Shown: positions 1 through 8,698 of the stretch, piece by piece
Numbering within the stretch: the stretch's first letter is position 1
How the letters are laid out: the number at the start of each line of letters is the position of its first letter
Origin: Nocardiopsis eucommiae
Lineage (GTDB): Bacteria > Actinomycetota > Actinomycetes > Streptosporangiales > Streptosporangiaceae
Length of the DNA stretch: 64,000 bases
Reading direction: 5' to 3'
Assembly (NCBI GenBank): GCA_018388625.1
Contig: CP074402.1
Coordinates: 806,001-870,000, forward strand
Made by a program: the position numbers and the translations under genes
The notes under the pieces: generated by a model
What the model was told of the DNA's origin: nothing
Databases searched by the model: none
Seen by the model: the letters and a program-made list of their open reading frames with translations, nothing else

Positions 1-81
1 GATTAGATTCCTAAGTTCATCATAGGAGAGACATTCAAGCCGCCCTCATCCTGCGGCATCTCGTACCGGAGGTGTGTGCCC

Positions 82-327
82 GTGGCGCCCCGTTTCCTGA
101 ATCTCTCCGCGCTGGCATGTGTGTGCCATCTCGTGTCCGTGGCGTTCTATCGCCGTCGTCCCAGGCAGGCCGCGCGTGTGCGAGCCTTCGCCACGAACCC
201 CCGCACCACCACGTCTCGCTCTCGCGGACCGTTGATCCCCTCACCCCGAAGGCCGATCGACTCCGCACCCATGCAGGTCCTGGAGGTCGTCCTGTCCGGG
301 CTGCGGCGGTTGGCGGTGGCCTCGTGA
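82..327 (+). CDS. small basic hypothetical protein, first gene of the HATPase cassette
   Basis: Encodes about 81 residues rich in Arg and Pro, with a hydrophobic N-terminal stretch (LNLSALACVCHLVSVAF) that could be a short membrane segment. I do not recognise the family. The start is the GTG at 82, chosen because GGAGG at 68-72 lies nine bases upstream; the GTG at 76 is too close to that site. Roughly 80 percent of codons end in G or C, as expected for coding sequence here. Its TGA overlaps a GTG that appears to start the next gene (GTGA at 324-327), which supports both being translated. Function unknown. Confidence 0.45.
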   Translation: MAPRFLNLSALACVCHLVSVAFYRRRPRQAARVRAFATNPRTTTSRSRGPLIPSPRRPIDSAPMQVLEVVLSGLRRLAVAS

Positions 328-907
328 GCGTGTTCTCCCCGAGCTGACCGCCCGCGAGGCAACGGTCCCCCTGGCGAGCTTCATCAAGCCGTTCCACGCC
401 CACTACTTCTCCCGGACCGTGGGCACGCCGTTCCGTAAGCGCAAGTACGCCTTCGCTGGGCTCCCCGGTCTCATGCCGCTGGTGCGGGCGTTCTTGGACA
501 CCAGCGCCGCCGAACGGAGCAAGGACTACCGGTTCCTGTTCACCCTCCTGGGGTCGGAGTTGGCCAACAACGCCATCGCTCACTCGCTGTCGAGTGAGCA
601 CGGACAGACCTACTCACTCACCGTCGACCGAGGCGCGACGGGGATGACGTTGACCTGCCAGGACCAGGGCACCCGGAACCCCAGGGCCCCCGGGCCCCTC
701 ACCGCCACCGAACTGGACACCCTCGACTCCACTACTGACCAAGGGAAAGGTCAGGGGATCGGGTTGGGGTTGGTCAACGCGTTGGCGGATCGCTGGGGCG
801 ACAACGGCAACCCGAAGTTCCGGCAGGTCTGGTTCCACCTCTCCTACGACCTCACCCACAACCCGTGGACGCAGATCAACACCGCAGAGGACAAGGTGGA
901 GCGCTGA
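324..907 (+). CDS. ATP-binding protein, HATPase/anti-sigma (RsbW-like) fold, with a -1 frameshift
   Basis: A 194-residue protein if one C is restored in the C run at 337-340; as written, the open part starts at the GTG at 419. It shows the GHKL ATPase signatures: an N-box near residues 79-83 (ELANN), an acidic DQG near 114-116 and a glycine-rich lid GQGIGLGL near 143-150. Proteins of this size are serine-kinase/anti-sigma-like regulators in actinomycetes, but no sigma factor or anti-anti-sigma gene is adjacent. The start at 324 is inferred from the GTGA overlap with the preceding gene and the continuous reading frame obtained after the repair. Its last base overlaps the ATG of the next gene, so the cassette looks translationally coupled. 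Confidence 0.75.
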
Positions 908-1428
908 TGTTGGACATCGACACCCGGGACCTGCTGGCTGTGGCCGAGGACGCCCTCACGGCACCCTGCCATCTGACCCCGGCGCAGGTGGACGTGTGGC
1001 ACAACCACACCCTGCGCAACCGCCTCCCCCTGGTCCTGGAAGCCCTGCGCATCGCCCGCGAACAGAGCGACACCGAACAGGCGATGCAGTTGATCGACCA
1101 GGCCATCCACGACCACCCCGCACCCACCCGGATACCCGGCAACAGGCCCGTGGCAGGGAAGGTTCCGAAGCAGAACAACCCGCACACGGAGTCGCTCCCG
1201 ATCCCTGAACACGTGCTCTGTGCCCTGCTGCACAAGCACTGGTCGATGACGGTGGAGGGAACGGCACCTGGCGAGGTCTACGTGGCCCGACGCCCCGTCG
1301 GATGGACCGGTGACGGGGACCCCTACGAGCGCATCACCGCACCCAACCGCACCGAACTCCTCCGACTGCTCGCCCACCGCCACCTCGGTGTTCACAAGAG
1401 CGATCCGGAACCTCCGCACGCTGCCTGA
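907..1428 (+). CDS. hypothetical protein (173 aa) in the HATPase cassette
   Basis: Starts at the ATG at 907, which shares its A with the TGA of the upstream ATPase gene, so translation is probably coupled. The protein is soluble, His-rich and without a recognised domain; the N-terminal half is predicted helical and the C-terminal half carries ERITAPNRTELLRLLAHRH. Codon use is typical of the region. Its position between two HATPase genes suggests a partner or substrate, but this is only inference from context. Confidence 0.6.
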   Translation: MLDIDTRDLLAVAEDALTAPCHLTPAQVDVWHNHTLRNRLPLVLEALRIAREQSDTEQAMQLIDQAIHDHPAPTRIPGNRPVAGKVPKQNNPHTESLPIPEHVLCALLHKHWSMTVEGTAPGEVYVARRPVGWTGDGDPYERITAPNRTELLRLLAHRHLGVHKSDPEPPHAA

Positions 1429-1517
1429 GAACACCAACGAAAAAGCTCTGGCGGGTGAGCCAACACCCCCAGAGCAGGCCGACAACCACCCCTGGTTAAA
1501 GAAAGCGAATTGCCGAC

Positions 1518-2075
1518 ATGGCCATTGTGCAGCACACCCCTGCCCTCGACCACACAAACAGCCCACCCGACGCGCCTCGGTGGGAGTGCCGCGTCTACCC
1601 CGGACAGCTCTCCCAGACCAGCCGGGTCCGCGCGGACCTCGCCGTGGACCTCGACCGCATGACCAACTTTCCCGTTGAGGCGAGGGAAGACATGGTGTTG
1701 TGTCTGAGCGAGATGTTCGCCAACGCCTGCGAACACTCCCGCTCCGGACAGGACCCCGACGGACGAGTGGTCCGCACCCTGGACCTGCCCCGGCCGGGCG
1801 CCGTGCGGATCTCGATCATCGACGACGGCACCCGCACCAACACCTCGGACTCTTCTCCGAGGGTTCCGCGCAGGCGCACAAGGAGGGAATGGGATCAGGC
1901 CGAGCGCGGCCGGGGTCTGCTGCTGCTCGGCCACCTGGCCACCCGTTGGGGGTTCCGGCCGGTTCTGGACTTTCCGTTCTGCGCGGGGCTGGGAACCGTG
2001 ATCTGGGCCGAGTTCACCCACCCCGCCCTGACCACCCTGTCCGCTGGCGGGAACTCTTGTGGGGGTGTGCGATGA
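1518..2075 (+). CDS. second ATP-binding protein, HATPase/anti-sigma-like
   Basis: An intact 185-residue protein with GHKL motifs: N-box around 65-69 (EMFANA), DDG at 102-104 and a G-box GRGLLLLG at 131-138. It is related in fold, but not closely in sequence, to the ATPase encoded at 324-907; the two share little outside the motifs. It lies 89 bases after the previous gene. The downstream gene begins inside its stop codon (ATGA at 2072-2075). It probably acts as an RsbW-type regulator by binding or phosphorylating a partner, but no cognate sigma factor is visible in the window. Confidence 0.8.
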   Translation: MAIVQHTPALDHTNSPPDAPRWECRVYPGQLSQTSRVRADLAVDLDRMTNFPVEAREDMVLCLSEMFANACEHSRSGQDPDGRVVRTLDLPRPGAVRISIIDDGTRTNTSDSSPRVPRRRTRREWDQAERGRGLLLLGHLATRWGFRPVLDFPFCAGLGTVIWAEFTHPALTTLSAGGNSCGGVR

Positions 2076-2587
2076 CCGGGCCTCAGGTCCGGGAGGAGAT
2101 CCGGTCGATCCTGACCGCTCCCCGAGGCCACCGCTTCCCCCGACCCGGAGAACGCCCGCCGAGGAAGTCCGTCCCTCCGGTCACCGCCTCTCGGATGTCC
2201 CCTCCCCGGAGTGTTCCGGCCAAGGTGGACGCACCCCGGCCGGGATCGCCTCGGTCGGAGATGCCCTGGGAGGAGACCTACCAGGCCAGGCGGGAACGGC
2301 TGCTGCGCCAGATGGACGGTAACCCCAGGGTGGCGTACATGCTCCAGCACGGACCGGTTCCGCACTGGGTGAAGGTGGCTCGCAAACAGCGCGAACAGAA
2401 CGCCCGGGAAGCGGCCGCTGCCCGGAGGAAGCCGAATACCGAACTTCCCCGAGGTCGCCACCGGGCGCCGCGCTCTTGGTGGGGGTGGCCCGCCACAGCC
2501 ATGGGAGCGTCCCTGCTCTACGGTCTGCACGTCCTGGACACCGTCGGCCCGGCTCTGGCCGCCCACAACATCGGCATCCTGACTTAG
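2072..2587 (+). CDS. hypothetical protein with C-terminal membrane segment
   Basis: A 171-residue protein beginning at the ATG that overlaps the preceding stop by four bases. The first ~130 residues are basic, Pro/Arg-rich and probably disordered, with a central helical WEETYQARRERLLRQM region; the C-terminus (WWGWPATAMGASLLYGLHVL onward) is hydrophobic and probably a single membrane segment. No family recognised. As the last gene of the coupled cassette it could anchor the ATPases to the membrane, which is speculation. Confidence 0.6.
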   Translation: MTGPQVREEIRSILTAPRGHRFPRPGERPPRKSVPPVTASRMSPPRSVPAKVDAPRPGSPRSEMPWEETYQARRERLLRQMDGNPRVAYMLQHGPVPHWVKVARKQREQNAREAAAARRKPNTELPRGRHRAPRSWWGWPATAMGASLLYGLHVLDTVGPALAAHNIGILT

Positions 2588-2859
2588 CCCAACACAAGAA
2601 GGACGGGGGCTCGGAGGCAACAACGCCACCGGGCCCCACGATCACGTGCTGGGACAGGTCCATGCGCTGTGTGCAGCGTCCGTCGCCGCGGTCGAGGTCC
2701 GCGACCAGCTGTCGGTGGGGTGGCCGAACGCCGACCAGTGGTGAAATCGGCACGCTGGGAAGGTTGGTCCTGATGTAGCGTCCCAAGGAGTCCCGGTTCG
2801 GCCGGAGCAAGACATCCAACCCACGCAGGTTCGGAAAGCGCTGAGCCCTATGGAGATTG
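2588..2859. other. non-coding or decayed stretch upstream of the CRISPR leader
   Basis: No convincing gene. On the minus strand a short open stretch reads LLRPNRDSLGRYIRTNLP and continues to VADLDRGDG, which has protein-like composition but no proper start, no ribosome site and no recognised family. It may be the remnant of a gene interrupted when the CRISPR locus or the cassette arrived. Confidence 0.3.
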
Positions 2860-2942
2860 CTGTCCGTATGTTCCCAGTGTCCGTATTTCGAGAAGTTGGA
2901 AAAACGGCCACTTGCCGCTGGTAAGTTGCCAGGTCAAAGAGT
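2860..2942 (+). promoter_or_regulatory. CRISPR leader
   Basis: An AT-richer stretch directly before the first repeat, ending in GTTGCCAGGTCAAAGAGT. Leaders of type I-E arrays in actinomycetes commonly end in a similar GCCAGGTCA-like element. The repeats next to it are the best preserved, and those at the far end are degenerate, which places the leader on this side and transcription on the plus strand. Confidence 0.6.
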
Positions 2943-3457
2943 CTGCTCCCCGCGCACGCGGGGATGGTCCCCCGAGGTAGCTAGCAGGGATCGCGGCCTC
3001 ACCCTGCTCCCCGCGCACGCGGGGATGGTCCCCGTGGATGGCGGCCAGCATCGAGAACGGCGGCTGCTCCCCGCGCACGCGGGGATGGTCCCCGTGGATG
3101 GCGGCCAGCATCGAGAACGGCGGCTGCTCCTCGCGCACGCGGGGATGGTCCTGTAGACCTGTGCACCCTCCATCAGCAGTGGAACTGCTCCCCGCGCACG
3201 CGGGGATGGTCCCTCGCCTGGGTTGACCGGTGACGTGGACCGGTTCTGCTCCCCGCGCACGCGGAGATGGACCCCAGGTGAGCCCTGCCCAGATGCCGTC
3301 CGGGTGCTGCTCCCCGCGCACGCGGGGATGGACCCGGGTCAGGGGTTCCGTTGATCTGGGTGGTCATCTGCTTCCCGCGCACGCAGGGATGGACCCGCGG
3401 GTGTGGCTTCTTTGTGGCCCTTTTCGACCTGACTCCCCGCGCGTGCGGGGATGACCT
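2943..3457 (+). CRISPR. type I-E-like CRISPR array, 9 repeats and 8 spacers
   Basis: Nine 29-base repeats start at 2943, 3004, 3064, 3124, 3185, 3246, 3307, 3368 and 3429. The repeat core is CTCCCCGCGCACGCGGGGAT, with an inner palindrome typical of the Cascade (I-E) repeat family. Spacers are 31-32 bases. Spacers 2 and 3 are identical, so one 60-base repeat-spacer unit is duplicated (3001-3060 equals the content of 3061-3120). Repeats 6-8 carry GGA in place of GGT near the end, repeat 8 has two further changes and repeat 9 is strongly altered, as expected at the leader-distal end. No cas gene lies in the window. Confidence 0.95.
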
Positions 3458-3589
3458 GGCCGGTCCTACGGGCTACTCGGGACCGGCTCCGTCACGACCG
3501 ACCGCGTATCCTCACCCCGTCCGGCGAACTCGCGACGCACAGCGGCTCGACCCCGGAAATCCGCCCCTCCCCAAGGCAAGGTGGACGTC

Positions 3590-3873
3590 ATGAGTGAGAA
3601 CCCCCGAACGAGTCATGGTCCGGAACCGAGCTCGCCAGCTACGAGGCCGCGCTGGAGGCGATCCACGGCGCGATGGGCGCCTACAGCGCCCTGATCGCTC
3701 ACGAAGAGGCCAAGGACGCCCCCGATGAGCGGGTGATCGCTGAGGCAACTGAAGGCCGACGCGCGTGCGTCCGCCGCCGTGAGGCTCTCGACCCCGCGAA
3801 CGCGACCGACATCGCGCGGGTGCGTGCCGAGTTCAGCGCCCTGGCTGAAACCGTGCGGGCCGCCCGCCGGTGA
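3590..3873 (+). CDS. small helical hypothetical protein, frameshifted near its start
   Basis: Restoring one C in the run at 3601-3605 gives a 94-residue protein starting MSENPPNESW and ending ALAETVRAARR; as written, the ATG frame stops after about 34 codons and the rest opens only at the ATG at 3673. AAGG with a spacer precedes the ATG. The protein is acidic-basic, Ala-rich and predicted all helical; no family recognised. It ends just before a strong terminator shared with the facing FHA gene. Confidence 0.5.
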
Positions 3874-3878
3874 GTCCC

Positions 3879-3914
3879 GGGCTCGCGGGTGGGACCGGTT
3901 CCACCCGCGAGCCC
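3879..3914. terminator. bidirectional terminator
   Basis: A perfect 14-base-pair stem (3879-3892 with 3901-3914, GGGCTCGCGGGTGG arm) with an 8-base loop sits between two convergent genes ending at 3873 and 3925. Confidence 0.8.
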
Positions 3915-3924
3915 TTCGTCTTCC

Positions 3925-4529
3925 TCAACTCGCGCGGCGGGTGCGTCCTCCCACGGGCATCGGGCGGACCAGGCCCAGGGCGACGACCTCGTTCGCCAAC
4001 CGCGTGCGCCGGTTCTGCCCCTCCGGGATGCGGAACTTCTGGTAGAGCCGTAGCAGGTGCTGCTTGACCGCCGCCTCGGTCACCACCAGGGCCTCCGCGA
4101 TGTCGCGGGCGGTGGCCGGAGCCACGAAGGCCTCCTCGGACAGGGCGGGCTGGCACAGGGCGGTGAGCACGTCCAGTTCGCGGCGGGTGAGCTCGGGAGC
4201 CGCCCCCTGCGGAGCTCGATGTCGGGGCTCAGCTGCTCACTGGGCAGGCCGCCGACCCTGCAGCGGGCGCCACCGAAGCTCACCACGTCCCCCTCCTCCA
4301 GCACACGGCGCGCGATGGGCCGCCCGTTGACCCGGGTGCCGTTGCGGGACAGGCCCAGATCGACCACGTAGACGTAGGGCCCACGCCGGACCAGCTCGGC
4401 GTGGAGCTGGGACACGCTGGGGTCGGTCAGCCGGATGTCGGCTCCCTCACCGCGGCCGACCGTGGTGACCTCGTGGGGGAGGGGTCGGATGTCCCCGGTC
4501 TCCTCCAACCGAAGGTAGGGACCGTCCAC
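3925..4529 (-). CDS. FHA-domain protein with C-terminal LuxR-type HTH, frameshifted
   Basis: After restoring one base near the C run at 4203-4207 this is a 201-residue protein. Residues ~20-95 are a forkhead-associated phosphothreonine-binding domain: TTVGRGEGADIRL, SVSQLHAELVRR and SRNGTRVNGRPI match the conserved Gly-Arg, Ser/His and Asn-Gly positions. Residues ~125-185 resemble a LuxR/GerE DNA-binding helix-turn-helix (LTRREL, TARDIAEALVVTEAAVKQHL, LYQKF). The start is the GTG at 4529, preceded by GGGAGGAG. An FHA domain coupled to a DNA-binding domain suggests a transcription regulator that reads Ser/Thr-kinase phosphorylation. No kinase gene is adjacent. Confidence 0.75.
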
Positions 4530-5056
4530 GGTGACTCCTCCCGGGCTGCTGGGGCGCGGTCGGTGGGGGTGCGGCCTACGGTGGTGGAGAGGCGGCTGTC
4601 GGGGGTGGCCGATCGGTCTACACGTCGCGTGGGCTTCATGGGGGTGGTCCTCGCTCACCGGTGCGCTCGTCTCCACCTGGGTTACCCGGCTGGTACGTGT
4701 TCTACGCGCTTACTTCGGAGTTAGGCGGACAAGACGGGGAAATACGGCTCTGTGACCGAACCGGAAGCAGGAAACGGTCACGGGAGACCCGCAAGGGAGA
4801 CAAGTCCGTTTCCGTGAGCCCTGGGGCTCCGGCCGTGCGGTTCACTAGTATGAACGCGGCCCCTCCGGTAGGACGGCGCCCCTGTTCGCGCGGGGCGTCC
4901 CGCGCCGCCAGGAACATGAGCCACACTGGAGTGCCGTTCGGTTTCGGACGGCTCCTCCTCGACGTGTGGCCGGTCTGTGCCAGCCGACCGGGGAGGGGCC
5001 GTGGGTACGAGCCGCACGGCGGCCAGGCAATTCGGAAGCGAACGGGTCGGGACGCG
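4530..5056. other. divergent intergenic region
   Basis: 527 bases between the leftward FHA gene and the rightward DUF3017 gene. It must hold both promoters. An AT-richer section at about 4700-4760 and another near 4850 (CACTAGTATGAA) are possible promoter positions. No RNA gene or convincing small CDS found. Confidence 0.3.
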
Positions 5057-5413
5057 GTGGACGACGCTGAGCAGACGCAGGTGGCGCGGTCGGACGGGGG
5101 CACCCCGGGCGGCGGGGCGGCGGAGGGCGGCGGCCGCCCGAAGGTGCCTTACTGGCTCTCCCAGGTTCCCTACGCGCTGGTGCTGTCGGCACTGGCGGCG
5201 GGGATCGTCGTGGTGGCCGCCGCCTACTTCAAGCGCGGCCCGGCGATCATCGCCGCCGCACTGCTGCTCGCGGCCACCTTCAGGTTGCTGCTGCCCAAGG
5301 ACTGGATCGGGCTCCTCGCGGTACGCCGGAGATGGGTCGATCTGCTCACGCTGGTGGCGCTCGCGGTCCTGCTGATCGTGTTGGCCTGGGTGGCGCCGCA
5401 ACTCTCCTCTTAG
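5057..5413 (+). CDS. DUF3017 membrane protein
   Basis: A 118-residue protein with a short acidic, Gly-rich cytoplasmic N-terminus and three hydrophobic segments (VPYALVLSALAAGIVVVAA, AIIAAALLLAATFRLLL, LLTLVALAVLLIVLAWV). This matches the actinobacterial DUF3017 family, small integral membrane proteins of unknown function that often sit beside isocitrate or malate dehydrogenase. The start GTG at 5057 is the last plausible one before the conserved part; the GTG at 5001 has a better purine-rich site but is in another frame, so an undetected frameshift is possible. Confidence 0.7.
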   Translation: MDDAEQTQVARSDGGTPGGGAAEGGGRPKVPYWLSQVPYALVLSALAAGIVVVAAAYFKRGPAIIAAALLLAATFRLLLPKDWIGLLAVRRRWVDLLTLVALAVLLIVLAWVAPQLSS

Positions 5414-5592
5414 GCGTCGAATAAGCTTGATGTCGAGATACCGCGACACTGACAAGCTCCGCCTCCCGGTCAGCACGGACACCGGGCGGGATCAGGGATT
5501 GCCGCGCGCGCGGACCGGGACCGGCCACGAACCGGCCCCGGCTCTCCGCCGCACGAGGCGGTAGCGAGGACTGAAGGGACAGCCACACAGCC

Positions 5593-6810
5593 ATGGCCAA
5601 GATCAAGGTCGAAAACCCCGTAGTCGAGCTCGACGGCGACGAGATGACCCGGATCATCTGGTCCTTCATCAAGGACCGCCTGATCCTGCCGTACCTCGAC
5701 ATCGACCTCAAGTACTACGACCTCGGTATCGAGGAGCGTGACCGCACCGACGACCAGATCACCATCGACGCGGCCCACGCCATCAAGAAGTACGGCGTCG
5801 GCGTCAAGTGCGCCACGATCACCCCCGACGAGGCCCGCGTCGAGGAGTTCGGCCTCAAGAAGATGTGGCGGTCGCCCAACGGCACCATCCGCAACATCCT
5901 CGGCGGCGTCGTCTTCCGCGAGCCCATCATCTGTGAGAACGTGCCGCGTCTGGTGCCGGGCTGGACCAAGCCCGTCATCATCGGCCGCCACGCCCACGGC
6001 GACCAGTACAAGGCCACCGACTTCAAGGTGCCCGGCCCCGGCACGGTCACCATGACCTACACCCCGGCCGACGGCAGCCAGCCGGTCGAGTTCGACGTCG
6101 CGAACTTCCCCGAGGAGGGCGGCGTCGCGATGGGCATGTACAACTACCGCAAGTCCATCGAGGACTTCGCGCGGGCCAGCCTCAACTACGGCCTGGACCG
6201 GAACTACCCGGTCTACATGTCCACCAAGAACACCATCCTCAAGGCCTACGACGGCATGTTCAAGGACGTGTTCGAGGAGATCTTCGAGACCGAGTTCAAG
6301 GACAAGTTCGCCGCCGCGGGCATCACCTACGAGCACCGTCTCATCGACGACATGGTCGCCGCCGCGCTCAAGTGGGAGGGCGGCTACGTCTGGGCCTGCA
6401 AGAACTACGACGGTGACGTCCAGTCCGACACCGTCGCGCAGGGCTACGGCTCGCTCGGCCTCATGACCTCGGTCCTGCGCACCGCCGACGGCAGCGCCGT
6501 CGAGGCCGAGGCCGCCCACGGCACCGTGACCCGTCACTACCGCCAGCACCAGCAGGGCAAGCCCACCTCGACCAACCCGATCGCCTCCATCTTCGCGTGG
6601 ACCCGCGGTCTGGAGCACCGGGGCAAGCTGGACAACACCCCGAAGGTCGTCGAGTTCGCGAACACCCTCGAGGACGTCGTCATCAAGACCGTCGAGGGCG
6701 GCCAGATGACGAAGGACCTGGCCCTGCTGGTCGGCTCCGAGCAGGAGTGGCTGACCACCGAGCAGTTCCTCGCCGCTCTGGACGAGAACCTGAGCAAGCG
6801 CCTCGCCTAG
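5593..6810 (+). CDS. icd: NADP-dependent isocitrate dehydrogenase
   Basis: A 405-residue enzyme, the normal size of the homodimeric type II (eukaryote-like) isocitrate dehydrogenase, which oxidatively decarboxylates isocitrate to 2-oxoglutarate with reduction of NADP. Visible signatures include the substrate-binding [12 protein letters not shown] segment, GRHAHGDQY, the metal-site [10 protein letters not shown] region and [15 protein letters not shown] near the C-terminus. The gene is intact, strongly GC3-biased (nearly all C/G) and probably highly expressed. It lies 179 bases after DUF3017 with its own upstream region and ends before a terminator at 6866-6897. Confidence 0.97.
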   Translation: MAKIKVENPVVELDGDEMTRIIWSFIKDRLILPYLDIDLKYYDLGIEERDRTDDQITIDAAHAIKKYGVGVKCATITPDEARVEEFGLKKMWRSPNGTIRNILGGVVFREPIICENVPRLVPGWTKPVIIGRHAHGDQYKATDFKVPGPGTVTMTYTPADGSQPVEFDVANFPEEGGVAMGMYNYRKSIEDFARASLNYGLDRNYPVYMSTKNTILKAYDGMFKDVFEEIFETEFKDKFAAAGITYEHRLIDDMVAAALKWEGGYVWACKNYDGDVQSDTVAQGYGSLGLMTSVLRTADGSAVEAEAAHGTVTRHYRQHQQGKPTSTNPIASIFAWTRGLEHRGKLDNTPKVVEFANTLEDVVIKTVEGGQMTKDLALLVGSEQEWLTTEQFLAALDENLSKRLA

Positions 6811-6865
6811 GACAGGGCTCGACGCGGCGGTCCTGAGCCGACCGGCGCGGTGAGACCTTGACCAC

Positions 6866-6897
6866 GCCCGGGCGTCCCCGTGAGGGGGCGTCCGGGC
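6866..6897 (+). terminator. icd terminator
   Basis: A 14-base-pair stem with GTGA loop (6866-6879 with 6884-6897) containing two G-T pairs, 55 bases after icd. Confidence 0.65.
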
Positions 6898-7121
6898 CTC
6901 GTCGTCTCCGGGGGTCTCCGGCGCGGGGCGAGAAGCGCGGAACACGGTGTTCGTGGGGGTTCGGGGCGCGCGGGACCCCGAAGTTCCCGGGTGTGTTTCC
7001 CGTGTTCGGCCCACATCCGAGCCTGGGAGGTGGAAGGATGACGGGGTCGGAGGGGCTCCTCGGGCGCCGTGTGCGACGTAGGACACGTGAGCGCGATTCG
7101 CCCCTTTCGCGAACTTTGACC

Positions 7122-7246
7122 TATTGTGGAGACACGCCGGTGAGAACCGGCAGGCCAGAGGGGGTTTCGCCCTCCGGCCACCACGAGCCGACGTGCCGGC
7201 CGTGCGCCCGCTGGGGGTAGGCGCGCACAGTACGGAACGTCACGAA
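7122..7246 (+). ncRNA. possible small structured RNA
   Basis: The 480 bases between icd and the LCP gene contain no CDS. A possible -10 (TATTGT, 7122-7127) is followed at once by two tandem hairpins: 7136-7151 (six pairs closed by a GAGA tetraloop) and 7153-7179 (GGCC plus GAGGG arms). The strong terminator at 7247-7278 would end such a transcript at about 145 bases. The -35 is poor, and hairpins arise easily at this GC content, so this is a weak candidate. Confidence 0.25.
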
Positions 7247-7278
7247 GAAGGGCCCGTCACTCCGGTGACGGGCCCTTC
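7247..7278. terminator. terminator of the LCP gene
   Basis: Perfect 14-base-pair stem (GAAGGGCCCGTCAC arm at 7247-7260, partner at 7265-7278) with a TCCG loop, 12 bases beyond the stop of the leftward LCP gene; usable from both sides. Confidence 0.85.
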
Positions 7279-7290
7279 GCTCGTTCCGGG

Positions 7291-8543
7291 TCAGTCCTCC
7301 ATGGCCTCCTCGGGGATCGCCTCCCCGGTGCGCATCGCCTCGAACATCTGCTCGGACCGCGCCTCGTCCCAGAGCACGACCGAGCCCACGCCGTCCAGCG
7401 TGGGGGTGTCGCCCACCGGAACCGCCGTGGTCTGCGTGCCGCCGCGCATCGCCAGCAGCATGCTCGCCAGGTGACGCAGCTTGTCGCCCTCGTCCACCAT
7501 GAACGTGTCCGTGCCCGCCAGCACCAGCGGCACCGACTTGAAGGGGTTGAAGAGGGTGGAGGGGGCGCTGGCCTCCTGGATCAGCGCGGAGAAGAACTCG
7601 CGCTGGCGCTGGATGCGGTCCAGGTCGGCGCGGGGCGTGGCACGGGTGCGCACGTATCCCAGCGCGGTGCCGCCGTCCATCTCCTGGCAGCCCGCCGCGA
7701 TGTCCAGGCCAGCCTTCGGGTCCGCCATCGGCTCCTCGGGGCACAGCTCCACGCCGCCGACCGCGTCGACCAGGTCCACGAAGCCGCCCATGCCGATCTC
7801 CACGTAGTGGTCGATCCGCACGCCCGAGGCCTGCTCGAAGCTCTGCACCAGCGGGGCCGGGCCGCCGCAGACCTCCTCGCCGTCCTCGCCGGTCCCGCAC
7901 ACGGAGTCGGCGAAGGCGGTGTTGATCTTGTTGTCCGCGTAGCCGGGGATCGCCATGGGGACGTAGGAGTCACGCGGCACGCTGACGATGGTCGGCTCGC
8001 CGTCACGCGGCATGTAGAGCACCATGATCGTGTCCGTGCGGCGCCCCTCGGCGCGGCCGGTTGCCAGGTCGCGGATCTGGTCGTCGTCCAGACCGTCCCG
8101 GCTGTCGGACCCGACGATCATGTACGTGGTCCCGGGCTGGCGGTCCGGGCGCCCCTCGTAGTCCTGGAGGGCCTCCACCCGCTGCAACCGGGAGTCGGCC
8201 CACAGGTAGAACGCCGCGGGGACCACCAGCAGCAGGACCAGGACCAGGACCGCCGTGTTCCGCGCCGTCCTCTTGCGGCGCTCCCGCGCGCGCCGCTGGT
8301 GCCCGCGCCCGTCGTACTCGCGCCCGGCGCTGTGCGTGCGGCGCTTCCGCGGACGGTGCGGGGGGACCTGGTCGGCCGGGGGAGCCGTCGGGTGTCGCCC
8401 ACCGCGCGCTGTTCGGACTCACGGGGGCGGTACAGCCTCTCGAACTCGTCCGGCCTCCCGGAGTCGCCCCCGCGCCGGAACACGCCCGCGTCGTCGTGTC
8501 CACCGGTCGAGTCCGGCCCTTCCCGGTGCCGTCGGTCAGCCAT
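7291..8543 (-). CDS. LCP-family (LytR-CpsA-Psr) cell-wall glycopolymer transferase, frameshifted
   Basis: A 417-residue protein once one base is restored in the G run at 8378-8382. It has a long polar cytoplasmic N-terminus, a basic stretch (RERRKRTARN) and one membrane segment (~residues 94-112), followed by an extracellular LCP domain. LCP hallmarks seen: GSDSRDG near the domain start, RRTDTIMVLYMP, SVPRDSYVPM, KINTAFA, and the later YVRTRATPRADLDRIQRQREFF with its conserved Arg residues. The family transfers secondary polymers from undecaprenyl-phosphate carriers to peptidoglycan. The gene stands alone, with its own terminator downstream. Confidence 0.85.
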
Positions 8544-8698
8544 CGAATCGCCTATCCGCTCCGTGCCATGTGTCGCTCGGGTGTGTCGTACGTCCCTTGT
8601 GATCGCTGACAGAGTAGTCCGGTTCGATCCGATGTCGTCCGGCGCCCGTTGGCTCGCGTCCGGAACGCCCACGGGGCAGGGCCTCCGGGTGCCCGAGG

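Noticed and set aside
2642..2911. Minus-strand gene between the cassette and the CRISPR array
   Set aside because: The fragment has protein-like composition but neither a proper start nor a family match, so it is noted only as a possible remnant.
5470..7086. 538-codon minus-strand open frame opposite icd
   Set aside because: Composition is the usual mirror of a high-GC gene (Val/Asp/Gly/Arg-rich), with no motif; icd on the other strand is certain.
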